A DNA stretch of 64,000 nt, taken from assembly GCF_002831565.1 (NCBI RefSeq), contig NZ_CP025096.1, forward strand, positions 7,741,014-7,805,013, written 5' to 3'. The position numbers and the translations under genes were made by a program. Below, one piece after another: positions 51,369 through 60,900 of this stretch. Under the pieces are notes generated by a model that was given only the letters and a program-made list of their open reading frames with translations, was not told the origin of the DNA and ran no database searches. The DNA comes from Spirosoma pollinicola (GTDB lineage: Bacteria > Bacteroidota > Bacteroidia > Cytophagales > Spirosomataceae). Position 1 is the first letter of the stretch. The number at the start of each line of letters is the position of its first letter.

Positions 51369-52682
51369 CTATGCTACTACCGGCTCGGCAATACTGGCAA
51401 ACGCCTGCTCGAAGTCAGCTTTAATATCGTCGATGTGTTCGGTACCCGCCGAAATACGCAGGACGCCTACCGCAACACCGGCACTGGCCTGTTCCAGTTC
51501 ACTCAGTTGCTGGTGGGTAGTGGCCGCCGGGTGGATAATTAATGTTTTAGAATCACCCACGTTAGCCAGATGGCTTACCAGTTTCAGGCTGTTCATGAAC
51601 TTGTCGGCAGCAGCTTCGTCACCTCTTACTTTAAATGAAAATACGCCACCGAAACCCCGTTTGAGGTATTTTTTAGCCAGATCATGATACGAACTGCTTT
51701 CCAGACCCGGGTAGTTCACGGATTCTACCTGATCGTGCTGTTCGAGCCACTGGGCCAATGCCAGCGCATTCTGCACCGTGCGATCCAACCGCAGCGAAAG
51801 CGTTTCCAGTCCTTGCAACAATAGAAACGAGTTGAACGGACTGATGGCCGGCCCCCAGTCACGCAACCCCTCGACACGGGCGCGGATAATAAACTGAATA
51901 TTGCCGAACGGACCGCCTACACCAAACACATCGCTGAATACCAGTCCATGATAGCCTTCTGATGGTTCGCTGAACTGCGGGTATTTTCCATTTCCCCAGT
52001 TGTAATTGCCGCTGTCGATAATGACTCCGCCAATGCTGGTGCCATGCCCGCCAATCCACTTGGTAGCCGATTCGACCACCACGGCGGCCCCATGTTCGAT
52101 GGGGCGGAAAAGATACCCACCGGCGCCAAATGTATTATCGACAATAAGCGGCAAATCGTGTTCTTTGGCCAGAGCCGCAAACGCATCGAAGTCAGGAATA
52201 TTGAAACCCGGATTCCCGATTGTTTCCAGATAAATGGCTTTGGTGTTTTCGTCAATCAGTTTGGCAAACGATTCGGGTTTGTCGCCATCGGCGAATCGGG
52301 CTTCGATACCCAGCCGTTTAAACGACACTTTGAACTGGTTGTACGTTCCGCCGTACAAAAACGACGTTGTTATAAAGTTATCGCCCGCGCTCAGAATATT
52401 GCTCAGCGCAATGAACTGAGCCGCCTGCCCCGACGCCACCGCCAGAGCCGCCACGCCCCCTTCGAGAGCGGCCATGCGCTTCTCAAATACATCGGAGGTA
52501 GGGTTCATAATCCGGGTATAGATATTCCCGAATGCTTTCAGTGCGAACAGGTCGGCGCCGTGGGCCGAGTCGTTAAAAACAAAAGACGTAGTTTGGTAAA
52601 TAGGCACCGCCCGGGCATTTGTCGTTGGATCGACCTCCTGACCCGCGTGTAGTTGAAGGGTATCGAAATGAAGTTCAGACAT
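51369..52682 (-). CDS. metY: O-acetylhomoserine sulfhydrylase
   Basis: 437 aa, the MetY length (cystathionine gamma-synthase-type enzymes are ~400). PLP-binding Lys lies in ESATKWIGGHGTSIGG; the YTRIMNPTSDVFEKR start and GGVAALAVASGQAAQ are diagnostic. It forms homocysteine from O-acetylhomoserine and sulfide (or methionine with methanethiol). A SAM-I riboswitch (52909-53012) stands 227 nt upstream of its ATG, matching its role in methionine synthesis. metX and an SGNH hydrolase gene follow on the same strand. Confidence 0.95.
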   Translation of the reverse strand: MSELHFDTLQLHAGQEVDPTTNARAVPIYQTTSFVFNDSAHGADLFALKAFGNIYTRIMNPTSDVFEKRMAALEGGVAALAVASGQAAQFIALSNILSAGDNFITTSFLYGGTYNQFKVSFKRLGIEARFADGDKPESFAKLIDENTKAIYLETIGNPGFNIPDFDAFAALAKEHDLPLIVDNTFGAGGYLFRPIEHGAAVVVESATKWIGGHGTSIGGVIIDSGNYNWGNGKYPQFSEPSEGYHGLVFSDVFGVGGPFGNIQFIIRARVEGLRDWGPAISPFNSFLLLQGLETLSLRLDRTVQNALALAQWLEQHDQVESVNYPGLESSSYHDLAKKYLKRGFGGVFSFKVRGDEAAADKFMNSLKLVSHLANVGDSKTLIIHPAATTHQQLSELEQASAGVAVGVLRISAGTEHIDDIKADFEQAFASIAEPVVA

Positions 52683-52908
52683 GGCTTAAAGAATAGTTTG
52701 GGGTTTGTAGACTATAGTTTTGTGTTCGCCGTACTACAGTTTGTTTATAGTTGCCTCCCGACAACGTCAAACCATACACATTAAACTAAAATTGACGCAC
52801 GACAAACCCTCCCGGTTTTCGTGGTGGTAGGAGAAGACTGCTTAGTAAGCCCCCTGGGGCCATTCAGCCCGGGGCATACATTGCTTGTGGTAGAGCATGT
52901 GAGTTAAC

Positions 52909-53012
52909 GATTTATAGTCCCTAAATAATTTTAGGCAGGAGTTAGCACCTTGCCATGTGGTAGGTTGCCAGCGGTTTACAGAGCCTGATCTCTCCCCGCT
53001 TCTTTATAAATC
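52909..53012 (-). promoter_or_regulatory. SAM-I (S-box) riboswitch upstream of metY
   Basis: On the minus strand the outer P1 helix is formed by GATTTATA (53005-53012) and TATAAATC (52909-52916). Between them are the S-box core segments: GGGGAGAGATCAGG, then AACCGCTGGCAACC, and AAGGTGCTAACTCCTGCC (each near-consensus for SAM-I). It should turn off metY-metX when SAM is plentiful. The ~225 nt to the metY ATG contain a GC-rich hairpin (around 52848-52875) without an obvious T-run, so termination or translation control is not decided. The remaining gap 53013-53244 shows nothing else. Confidence 0.88.
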
Positions 53013-53244
53013 AATGCGCGTCGAAAGACATAGAGTTGACGCGTCGCAATTGACTTGATAGCGCAAGTATAACAGCCAAACGGCGCGATTCCAAACACCA
53101 GCCCGTTTTTCTATGCGATTGGCTCCTTCATTCAACGTCCTGCTGCCAGTTCGATGCTTCTGGCCGAAACGCGCAGAAACGACCTATAGATAATCTTTTT
53201 TAATGTGGCTTGACAATCTCCGCCTAATAACTCAATTCATTGTT

Positions 53245-53252
53245 TACTTTTG
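53245..53252 (+). promoter_or_regulatory. Candidate -7 box for the DUF721 gene
   Basis: TACTTTTG is an exact TANNTTTG match 19 nt before the ATG at 53272. A TTG occurs 32 nt upstream, farther than the usual -33 spacing. Confidence 0.4.
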
Positions 53253-53271
53253 CACGCAAGACTCCTGCCGC

Positions 53272-53607
53272 ATGAATCAGCCGAACCAGACGTATCGTTA
53301 CAACCGTGAAAATGCCACCCGAGTGGCTGGCGTCACGTCCTTGAAAGATGCCATTGGGCAGTTATTAAAAGCCTATCAACTTCAAACCCGTTTCAACGAA
53401 ACTTACCTCGAAGCCTTTTGGGGCCGCATGATGGGGCCATCCATTGCTTCCCGCACCAACCGGCTCTACGTACGCGACAAGAAGTTGTACATTGAAATTG
53501 CCTCGGCACCGCTCCGCAGCGAGCTTGTCAACGCCAAACAGAAGCTCATTCAGTTGGTCAACAAAGACATGGGAACCGACGTAATTGAAGACGTCGTATT
53601 CATCTGA
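53272..53607 (+). CDS. DUF721 (DciA-like) protein
   Basis: 111 aa from the ATG at 53272; a longer reading would start upstream of the -7 box. The sequence matches DUF721/DciA: the LKDAIGQLLKAYQLQTRF start, WGRMMGPSIASRTNRLYVRDKKLYIEIASAPLRSELV (quoted here only as pieces WGRMMGPSIA and LYIEIASAPLRSEL), and a basic, KH-like fold. DciA in other bacteria loads the replicative helicase; in Bacteroidota this role is assumed by homology. Followed by a bidirectional terminator. Confidence 0.86.
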   Translation: MNQPNQTYRYNRENATRVAGVTSLKDAIGQLLKAYQLQTRFNETYLEAFWGRMMGPSIASRTNRLYVRDKKLYIEIASAPLRSELVNAKQKLIQLVNKDMGTDVIEDVVFI

Positions 53608-53630
53608 GCAACTCACGTATTTATATAGTA

Positions 53631-53664
53631 AAAAAGGGCACTGCGTCGACGCAGTGCCCTTTTT
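53631..53664. terminator. Bidirectional intrinsic terminator
   Basis: Perfect 34-nt palindrome: AAAAAGGGCACTGCG, TCGA centre, CGCAGTGCCCTTTTT. T-runs on both strands terminate both the DUF721 gene and the surface-protein cluster arriving on the minus strand. Confidence 0.9.
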
Positions 53665-53741
53665 CTTTGTATGGATGGCCAAAGTAGATCGGATAGTAAC
53701 CGGGTGCTAGCCATGAAAGTGATGCGGAACCGCTAGTTTCT

Positions 53742-54560
53742 TTATCGAAACCAAAGTTTATGGGTGAATTGCTGAGTGGTGGTGAGCCGTTCCAGATTGA
53801 GCAGCACATACCCGTCAACAGAACTGTTCACCTCGATGACCCGGTCAACCAGACTTTCTACCTTCTCCTCAAACGTGGAGAGTACTCGCCCGGTCAAATT
53901 CACTAGCCGTACCCGCACCACCTCGCTGGGGGTAAAGCCCGGAAGGTAAAGCCTGAATTTACCACTCACGCTTGGATTCGGATAGGCCACGACCTGCATA
54001 GCTGCATCCTCCACGGCAACTTCCCGAACAGCCAGAATAACCCGTTGGCTATCGATCTGCAAATAGTCGTGCCCCTGATGATCCGACATATAACTCCGGA
54101 AATCACCCCCCTGCATACCCTTCTGCTCAGAGCCGGGATCCACCCCAGGGTTGAATAACCGTACATCCGGCACATAGCCCCCCTTCAGCACAAAGTCGAA
54201 CAGTAAAAACTCGGTACCCGCCTGAAAATCCAGCTTACTTCCCGATGTGGTTATCCCATGAAAGTCGGCCGTGGCAGCCAGGACAGGCCCATACACCACC
54301 GAGTTATCACTCCAGGAACCTACGCTCGTACTTCGAATCGAGAGCCGCTCGTTCGCTACGGCTTCCGGCAGAACGACCGAGACCTGCGAGGGACCCCAGA
54401 TGAAATTTTTGGCCGTAAAGTTAGGGGTGGCAAACACCTCATAGCGACTCTGTTCAGGATTAAACGAAATCCTCAGCGTGACCTGAGGCTGGGCCTCCAG
54501 CCGGGACACGCCCCCCAGCAGGCAACAGATACTCCAGAATAGACTATATAGTATTTTCAT
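53742..54560 (-). CDS. Secreted protein with module A and T9SS type A domain
   Basis: 272 aa from the ATG at 54560 (MKILYSLFWSICCLLGG signal peptide). Residues about 25-170 are a beta-rich module (here called A) shared with the genes at 55455 and 56085: VTLRISFNPEQSRYEV, NFIWGPSQVSVVLPE, FLLFDFVLKGGYVPDVRLF, GMQGGDFRSYMSD. The C-terminal ~80 residues are a T9SS type A sorting domain (AYPNPSVSGKFRLYLPG ... VRLVNLTGRVLSTFE). So it is exported by the type IX system and probably attached to the surface. No enzymatic motif. Last gene of the minus-strand cluster. Confidence 0.8.
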   Translation of the reverse strand: MKILYSLFWSICCLLGGVSRLEAQPQVTLRISFNPEQSRYEVFATPNFTAKNFIWGPSQVSVVLPEAVANERLSIRSTSVGSWSDNSVVYGPVLAATADFHGITTSGSKLDFQAGTEFLLFDFVLKGGYVPDVRLFNPGVDPGSEQKGMQGGDFRSYMSDHQGHDYLQIDSQRVILAVREVAVEDAAMQVVAYPNPSVSGKFRLYLPGFTPSEVVRVRLVNLTGRVLSTFEEKVESLVDRVIEVNSSVDGYVLLNLERLTTTQQFTHKLWFR

Positions 54561-54580
54561 CTTTATAACAGGAAAGTAGA

Positions 54581-55450
54581 CTACCGTAAACGAGAAATCA
54601 AAATGGGTACACAACTGGTTTTGCAACCCCCACACAGGGTTAGGGACAAGCCTGTCGAAACGATGAGACAACTGGCCGTTACCTGACTCAGCGTAGCAGT
54701 GCCGTTGGCAACCAGGTTAACAATACTGGCATCGTCGGTGTAGGTCAGACCATAGGCAGAATACGCTCCTGCTACCAGACCCATTGTCGAAAACGATGGC
54801 GTTGCGCTTACGCTGATCAGTTTACCCGTGGCATCCGTGAGCACATAGCTGGTTTTAACACCCGCTCCCGTACTGCCCCCGGCCGAGGTCAGCACAATGG
54901 TAGCCCCTACCTGATAATCGCAGGTAGGCACGGGGGCGATACAGGCTTTGAAGACCAGCGCATCCGATAAATCCAGGCACGATGCTGATACAGCACTTAA
55001 CGTACTGCCCACTGATAAATTCGTGACCACCCCATCATACGTAATGGCAACGGCCATATAGGTAGCCGTACCGGTCAAGCCAGTAAAACTCGCCGTTGGG
55101 CTAATCTGCAGAATCGTCCCCACATTATTGGCAAGCACATATCGGGTCGTTACCGTACTGCCCGCGCTTCCTCCCGCACTCAGCAGCGTTACCGTCGAGG
55201 TGGTGTAATCGCAACTCGACTGTGACAGCGGGCAGCCGTAGGCATTCACGGCCATGCCGACAGGTGTTCCCGGACATAAATCGCTGCCATCGGAGACACC
55301 ATCTGCGTCAGCATCGGCCAGCCGGGTGGCGGTGAGTATTCCGGTGTCTTTTTGCCCTCGTGGAGCCGCCTGAACACTACCAGACAGGAGCCACAAACAA
55401 CATCCCAGACAAAATACCCAGCCACAAACAGGTTTCGTATACATCGTCAT
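54581..55450 (-). CDS. Secreted protein with two copies of module C
   Basis: 289 aa. Signal peptide (MYTKPVCGWVFCLGCCLWLL ... SVQA; the ATG two codons in is an alternative start). A TSP3-like calcium motif DADADGVSDGSDLCPGTP follows at about 45-62. Two ~95-residue repeats of a module I call C follow: CDYTTSTVTLLSAGG ... SCLDLSDALVFKAC and CDYQVGATIVLTSAGG ... SCLIVSTGLSLTLC. The same module occurs in the giant protein of this cluster (CDKTAGTIVFG ... GGACVALSNQLAVKVC). Conserved Cys pairs suggest disulphides. No C-terminal sorting domain is recognised. Function unknown; probably a surface or extracellular partner of its neighbours. 20 nt from the previous gene. Confidence 0.75.
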   Translation of the reverse strand: MTMYTKPVCGWVFCLGCCLWLLSGSVQAAPRGQKDTGILTATRLADADADGVSDGSDLCPGTPVGMAVNAYGCPLSQSSCDYTTSTVTLLSAGGSAGSTVTTRYVLANNVGTILQISPTASFTGLTGTATYMAVAITYDGVVTNLSVGSTLSAVSASCLDLSDALVFKACIAPVPTCDYQVGATIVLTSAGGSTGAGVKTSYVLTDATGKLISVSATPSFSTMGLVAGAYSAYGLTYTDDASIVNLVANGTATLSQVTASCLIVSTGLSLTLCGGCKTSCVPILISRLR

Positions 55451-55454
55451 TGGC

Positions 55455-56018
55455 CTATTTGCTTAAAGTAGGAGCGGTCAGATTACAGGTGGTACAGACG
55501 GTACCCGTATTGGCATAATTCTGCAGGTATAAATTCGTCCCCCCCAGAATATCATTGGCTGAGTACATCGTATTGGCAAAGTCTCCCCCCTGCATACCCG
55601 CAGCACTCGAGTTGGGATCACTGCCATTGACAAACAGCCGTAGACCCGGCGTACATACTCCGCCCGGCAGTACGAACGTGAACAACAACGTTTCTTGACC
55701 CGACACCAGGTCGACCTTCAGACCATTGGAGCCGACCGCATGAAAGTCCAGGTTCTGTACCCCGTAAATTTGCGAATTATCGACCCAGCCCCCGGCCGCT
55801 ACACTATTGATAGTGAAGGCCGAGTTGGCCACGGAGGTGGGCGTCACTACCGATACCTGAGCACTGCCCCAGTTATACTGGCTCTGGGTAAAGTTGGGCC
55901 TGCCATACGCTTCGTACCGGCTCAGGGCAATATTGTACCGCAGTGTATACTCGACCGTTTGGGCCAAACCGGTTAGGGCCAAACTCAGCAAACTGAAAAT
56001 AAGCAGAATTTTTTTCAT
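55455..56018 (-). CDS. Secreted protein consisting of module A alone
   Basis: 187 aa from the ATG at 56018 (MKKILLIFSLLSLALTGLAQ signal peptide; an earlier in-frame start adds 6 residues). The mature part is almost only module A: VEYTLRYNIALSRYEAYG, QYNWGSAQVSVVTP, TLLFTFVLPGGVCTPGLRLF, GMQGGDFANTMYSAND. No sorting domain. It stands 4 nt from the following gene, so translation may be coupled. Function unknown; the same module caps a T9SS-exported protein (53742) and a larger one (56085). Confidence 0.75.
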   Translation of the reverse strand: MKKILLIFSLLSLALTGLAQTVEYTLRYNIALSRYEAYGRPNFTQSQYNWGSAQVSVVTPTSVANSAFTINSVAAGGWVDNSQIYGVQNLDFHAVGSNGLKVDLVSGQETLLFTFVLPGGVCTPGLRLFVNGSDPNSSAAGMQGGDFANTMYSANDILGGTNLYLQNYANTGTVCTTCNLTAPTLSK

Positions 56019-56051
56019 GAGGATAATTGACAACATACGGATAAATGTGAT

Positions 56052-56076
56052 GGGGCACAGGCGTTGCCTGCGCCCC
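56052..56076 (-). repeat. Hairpin between two module A genes
   Basis: GGGGC-A-CAGGC-GTT-GCCTG-C-GCCCC: two perfectly paired 5-nt stems with a single mismatch. It lies in the gap before the gene at 55455; no T-run follows. Confidence 0.55.
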
Positions 56077-56084
56077 GATTTGAC

Positions 56085-57887
56085 TTACGGAATTTGTTCC
56101 AGCATAAAGTCGAAGTTGTACAACTGACCGCTGTTGAGGGTACTGTAGTTGGTGATCACATTGGTAAAGATCAGAGAGGTGTCATTGGCTGTACCCTGAT
56201 ATTTTACTTTACCATCCATGTTTACATCCCCGAAAAAGTACCCCAGTGCGTTATCGTAGTTATATAATGGATTCGTGTTGGTACTCTGGGCCGCAATCAC
56301 TTCGGAGAAGATCGTAATCAAATCGTTGGCCGATCCCTGGTACTTAACTTTGCCATTGTGGTTGGCATCACCTGCCCACAGCGCCTGCCTGCCACTCACC
56401 GTGGTTTGCTCCCAGCCTTCATAATCGAAGGCGCCAACGACCGTATTCCAGCGTTGCGCACTGGTCATGGTGGTGAAATCAACCACTGTGCCGGTAGTCG
56501 ACAGGGGAATGGCGGTGGCTGTCATAGCACCCAGGTGATTACGGTGTTTGACGCTCACAAAGAAGCTGCTGCCGGTTAGCCCGCTAAAGCTGAGCGGTGA
56601 CACGCCATCGCTGGCCAGTACCACATCGCCATCGCGCTGCACCATAGCTGAACGGGTAGCCACTACCAGGGATAGATTGCTCGGGTTGCGCAGTTCAACG
56701 AATACCCAGTCCACGACCGCATCGCCGGTACCCACATTGAGGGCCGTTACGCTGGCGGGCATGGTTTCTCCTCCACCACCCAGATGGGTGAAGCGGGAAC
56801 CGCCGATAGCCGTGTAGGGTTCGGTCAGCGGCAGGAATCCTTTACTGCGCAGATCGTCGCGCATCAGATTATTCGTACTGCCAACGAGCGCTCCCTGTAA
56901 CATGACTTTCAATTGTAACACCACCACCGGTGCCAGAGGAGCCGCTATCGTAAAGCTATTTACGACCGGTGTGCCCGTTACTCCACTTAAACTAGCTACG
57001 GCCGTCACCGATGCGGGACCATTCACGAAAGTTAAACTCGTACAGCTCCAACTGCCGTCCGGGGTGGCCGCTACAACTACGCAGCTCTGACCATTGGGGC
57101 CGGTAACGGTTACACTGCTGCCCGGCGTGGCCGTACCCGAGATGGCCGGGTTCAAATTCGCCACCGTCGTGCCCGCTGCGGGCCCTGTGATGGCCACCGT
57201 AATCGGCGCAGACTGGCAACTGGCCGCAGATCCACTGCTGTTGATAAATTGTTCCAGCGGATCCTGATTACCTCCTACTGGCTGACCCGAGCTGGAATAA
57301 AAACTATTGGGCACATTGTAAGAGAACGCCACATAGGAGGCCTCAATAAACGGATCGCCAGGAGGCATGATCTGAATAGGTCCAGAGCAGCCGTTCCCCT
57401 TAAAGGTGAACAGGGCCACCGGCGTACCAATCACGAAGGGTCCCAGGTTCGACTCCGAAGGCGCTTTGCCAATCACATAGTAGGCGTAAGCAGGGTCCAG
57501 CACCGCCGGACTATAATCCTGGGTAAAAACTGTACCGCTTGTGGATGTCAGGCTCAGGCCGGGGCCCAGCTTGACCGGGTTCTTATCCCAGTTTTGCGTC
57601 CCGCTGGCATCGGTGATGTTCTGAATCACAAAGCCCATCGGCACTTTCAGCGTGACCTGGGCTGTAGAGACCAGTTCGTTGGCACCCCCGTTGTTGCTGT
57701 TGGGAGTTGCATAATCAGGCACCACCCAGACTGTATAGAGCTGGGTCGATGCATCAAAGGTCACCCGGTATTTGATCGTATTGGTCGATTGCTGGGCGTT
57801 CACAGCACTGCTGTTCAACAGCAGCCAGCTTAAACTCAGCAACCAGACCAGGGCTCGATTCAGGAGGTAGTGGTTTTTCATATTCAT
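56085..57887 (-). CDS. Secreted protein: module A, Ig-like domain and dockerin-like C-terminus
   Basis: 600 aa with signal peptide. After a divergent module A (YRVTFDASTQLYTVW ... FNGGDPF-like region, about 35-215) comes a bacterial Ig-like domain (about 225-305, SGTATPGSSVTVTGPNG). From about 320 there is a ~270-residue C-terminal block (module B): LMRDDLRSKGFLPL, DAVVDWVFVELRNPSNLSLVV, MVQRDGDVV, VSVKHRNHLGAMTATAIPLS, and two calcium-loop repeats DANHNGKVKYQGSAND and DVNMDGKVKYQGTAND about 50 residues apart. These resemble dockerin loops with a four-residue YQG insertion. The same block ends the giant protein next door. No T9SS domain. Ends in QIP. Confidence 0.78.
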   Translation of the reverse strand: MNMKNHYLLNRALVWLLSLSWLLLNSSAVNAQQSTNTIKYRVTFDASTQLYTVWVVPDYATPNSNNGGANELVSTAQVTLKVPMGFVIQNITDASGTQNWDKNPVKLGPGLSLTSTSGTVFTQDYSPAVLDPAYAYYVIGKAPSESNLGPFVIGTPVALFTFKGNGCSGPIQIMPPGDPFIEASYVAFSYNVPNSFYSSSGQPVGGNQDPLEQFINSSGSAASCQSAPITVAITGPAAGTTVANLNPAISGTATPGSSVTVTGPNGQSCVVVAATPDGSWSCTSLTFVNGPASVTAVASLSGVTGTPVVNSFTIAAPLAPVVVLQLKVMLQGALVGSTNNLMRDDLRSKGFLPLTEPYTAIGGSRFTHLGGGGETMPASVTALNVGTGDAVVDWVFVELRNPSNLSLVVATRSAMVQRDGDVVLASDGVSPLSFSGLTGSSFFVSVKHRNHLGAMTATAIPLSTTGTVVDFTTMTSAQRWNTVVGAFDYEGWEQTTVSGRQALWAGDANHNGKVKYQGSANDLITIFSEVIAAQSTNTNPLYNYDNALGYFFGDVNMDGKVKYQGTANDTSLIFTNVITNYSTLNSGQLYNFDFMLEQIP

Positions 57888-57934
57888 AACTAATTAACTT
57901 AGCTTGGCTCCAGATGAAATAATAAATCAATAGG

Positions 57935-57960
57935 GGGGAGCCGGTTTGCACCGACTCCCC
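57935..57960 (-). repeat. Hairpin after the giant gene
   Basis: GGGGAGCCGGT and ACCGACTCCCC pair with one G-T wobble. On the minus strand it follows the giant gene by 14 nt and has no T-run; possibly an intercistronic stabiliser. Confidence 0.5.
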
Positions 57961-57974
57961 TGCTATCATCTATC

Positions 57975-60900
57975 TTAAGGTAACTGTTCGCGGATGACAA
58001 AGAAGTTTTGCCCGGCCGCATTACCCGGATGGTTCTTGGTGACGTTCAGGTAGATGTAGTTCACATCGTTGCCCGTCCCCTGGTAGATGGTACGCCCATC
58101 CAGATTCACATCCCCCGTATAGTAGCCACTGAGAATATAGCTTGGGTTACCCGCAATGTTCAACGGTCCTTTCACTTGGTTGGCAATGGCCGACACATCG
58201 TTGGTCGTGCCCTGATAAATCACCGACTTATCATATACCACATTCCCCCCCCACAAGGCCACCCCCTGGGCCACCGTCACCTGAGACTGATTGATCGCAC
58301 TCGTGGTGACCCGATACGTCCCCGTGGCAGACGTGCGGAAATCCACACTCGTCCCCGTTACACTCAACGGAACCGCACTGGCCGTCATCACCCCCAGGTG
58401 GTTGCGGTGTTTTACACTCACGTAGTAGCTCCCCTGCACCGCACTGAAAGCCACCGCCGACGTACCGTCGATCTCCACAATGTCGCCGTCCCGCTGAACC
58501 AGCGCCGGACGTGAATCCACCACCAGTGAAAAATTAGACGGGCTGCGCAGCTCCACAAACACCCAGTCCACAATCGCATCGTTGCCCGTCACCCCGAACA
58601 CCGTAGCCGTGTTGCTAACCGGACCCACCGTGGTGATGGATGTCCAGCTGCTGTAAGGACTGCTGGCGGGCAGGTATTTCTTCACCCGCAGATCGTCCCG
58701 CATCAGCCCCGTTGGCGAAGTGACCCCGAAGAGCGCACCCTGCAGCCAGACGTGAGGCAGCAGCAACGCCTTTGGCGCGGGCAGCACCGTGATGGGCAGA
58801 ATCACCGTGGTGCACAGACCACCCTGATCACACACCTGTATACACACCGTGGTGTTCAGCGGAGCCGTGCTACCCGGCGTGTAGGTCACACACAAAGCAT
58901 GGGTCACATTGTTAACCCCTACCTGGGCCACCCCACTGGCGGGCTGACCGCAAAGGGTGGCCGTGTGGGTGTCCCCCACGTTATCGGTAATAGCGGTACA
59001 GACCGTAATGGCCTGCCCCGCCGTCACCACAATGGGCGTTGGGGTTACCACCGGAGCCACCGGCGTGGTACCCGGCGGGGTTGGGTCAACAATGGTTACG
59101 GGCACGGTCACCTGGGTACACAGACCACTCTGGTCGCACACCAGCAGACACACCGCATCGGGTCCTACGCTGCCCGGTGTGGGTTTGTAGAGCACACACA
59201 CCTGGTTCGTCGTGTTATTAACTGTAGCTGTAACCGAGCCTTTGGTTGGGCTGCTGCACAGGGTGACACTCTGCACATCACCCATGTTGGGATCGACGAT
59301 GGTCATACAGACCTGGGCCGTCGAATCTTTGGGCGTCACGATGGGCACCACCACCACCACCGGTGGCTGGGGCAGGGCTATCGTCTGACTCGTTGGTATC
59401 ACAGTAATCGGAATGATGGTCTGAACGCAATTGCCCTGACTATCACAAACTTGTATGCAGACTGTTGTCGCACCTGTAAACGTGGTTGCCGGTGTGTAGG
59501 TCACACAAGCCGTGTTGGCGGTATTATTGACCACCACCGTAGCCGTACCACTGCCGGGCTGGGCACAAATCGAAGCCGTGTGGCTGTCGAGATGATCGGC
59601 ATCAATGATAGGCAGACATACCGTTATGGGGTTCCCCTGATCTGTAACGATTGGCTGACCAATAATTACGGGAGGATTCGTCACCGTTGAAGGCTGCACG
59701 CTCACCGATACCGTCGCCACATCACACTTGCCCGCCGTGTTGCAGGCCGTGTAGGTGAAGCTATCAGGACCGGTGTATCCCGTTGCGGGGATGTAGGCAT
59801 AGGTTCCATTCGGGCCCATTACTACCGTACCATGGGCAGGCTGACCCGACGTAAAGGTTAGCGGCAACGCCGGACTGTTGGGATCGCTGTCGTTAGCGGC
59901 TACTGTGCCGGTGGCCGACGTATTCTTCGTCGTCAGCAGCGCATCGTCCACGGCCACCGGCGACAGTGTCGTACCTACCGGTGGGGTGGGTTGCACATTC
60001 ACCGTCACCACCGCTGTGGCACAGAGCGCCGGGGTAGCTTTATCACAAATCGAATACGGGAAACTCACTACACCTGTGAAATTAGCCGGTGGCGTGTAGA
60101 CCACTTTCCCGTTCACCACACTGGCCACTCCCACACTGGGCTGCGACACAATCGTTGGTGCACTCAACTGCCCGTTCAGCGTAGTGGCCGAATCCGGGTC
60201 GGTATCGTTGGCCGCCACATTGATGGTCACCGACGTACCTGCCGTAGTCTGGGTGTTATCGTTGTTGGCAATGGGTGCATTGTCCACCGCCGGGTTAGGC
60301 GAGGGAACCGGGTTGACGTTCACCGTTACACAGGCGCTGCTGCTCAGCCCCGCCGTGTTGCTCACGCTGTAACAGAAACTCGCTACACCCGTGAAGCCCG
60401 AGGGTGGCGTATAGGTGTAAGTCCCGTTGGGATTGAGTACCACCGTACCTGATGTGGGCTGACTCAGCAAGGTAGCTACCAGCGGTTGATTCTGCGGATC
60501 ACTGTCATTGGTCAGCACGTTGCCCGATACAGGGGTATCGGGATTGGTGTTGGCAATGTCGGGTGTAGCCACGGGAGGCAGCGCCACAGGCACCAATACA
60601 TCCACATTAACGGTGGCAGCCGCACATTTTCCAGCCGAATTACACACATTATACGTAAAACTCGCTGGCCCTACAAAACCCGGGGCGGGCGTGTAGGTGT
60701 ACGAACCTGTGGGCGTCATAATCACTGTGCCGGAAGCTGGCTGGCCGGTCGTATAGGTTAGCGGCAACGCCGGACTGTTGGGATCGCTGTCGTTGGCCGC
60801 TACCGTACCCGTTTTCGGCGTATTGATAGTGGTGATCAGCGCGTCGTCGCCCGCAATTGGGGATAGAGTCGTACCCACCGGTGGCGTTGGCTGAACGTTG

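Noticed and set aside
52848..52875. GC-rich hairpin after the SAM aptamer as a definite terminator
   Set aside because: No T-run follows and alternative pairings exist, so it is mentioned only as a possible expression platform.
58752..59690. 312-codon plus-strand open frame rich in His, Arg and Gly
   Set aside because: It is antisense to the repeat region of the giant gene and its composition mirrors the Thr/Val/Pro-rich repeats; no start context or homology.
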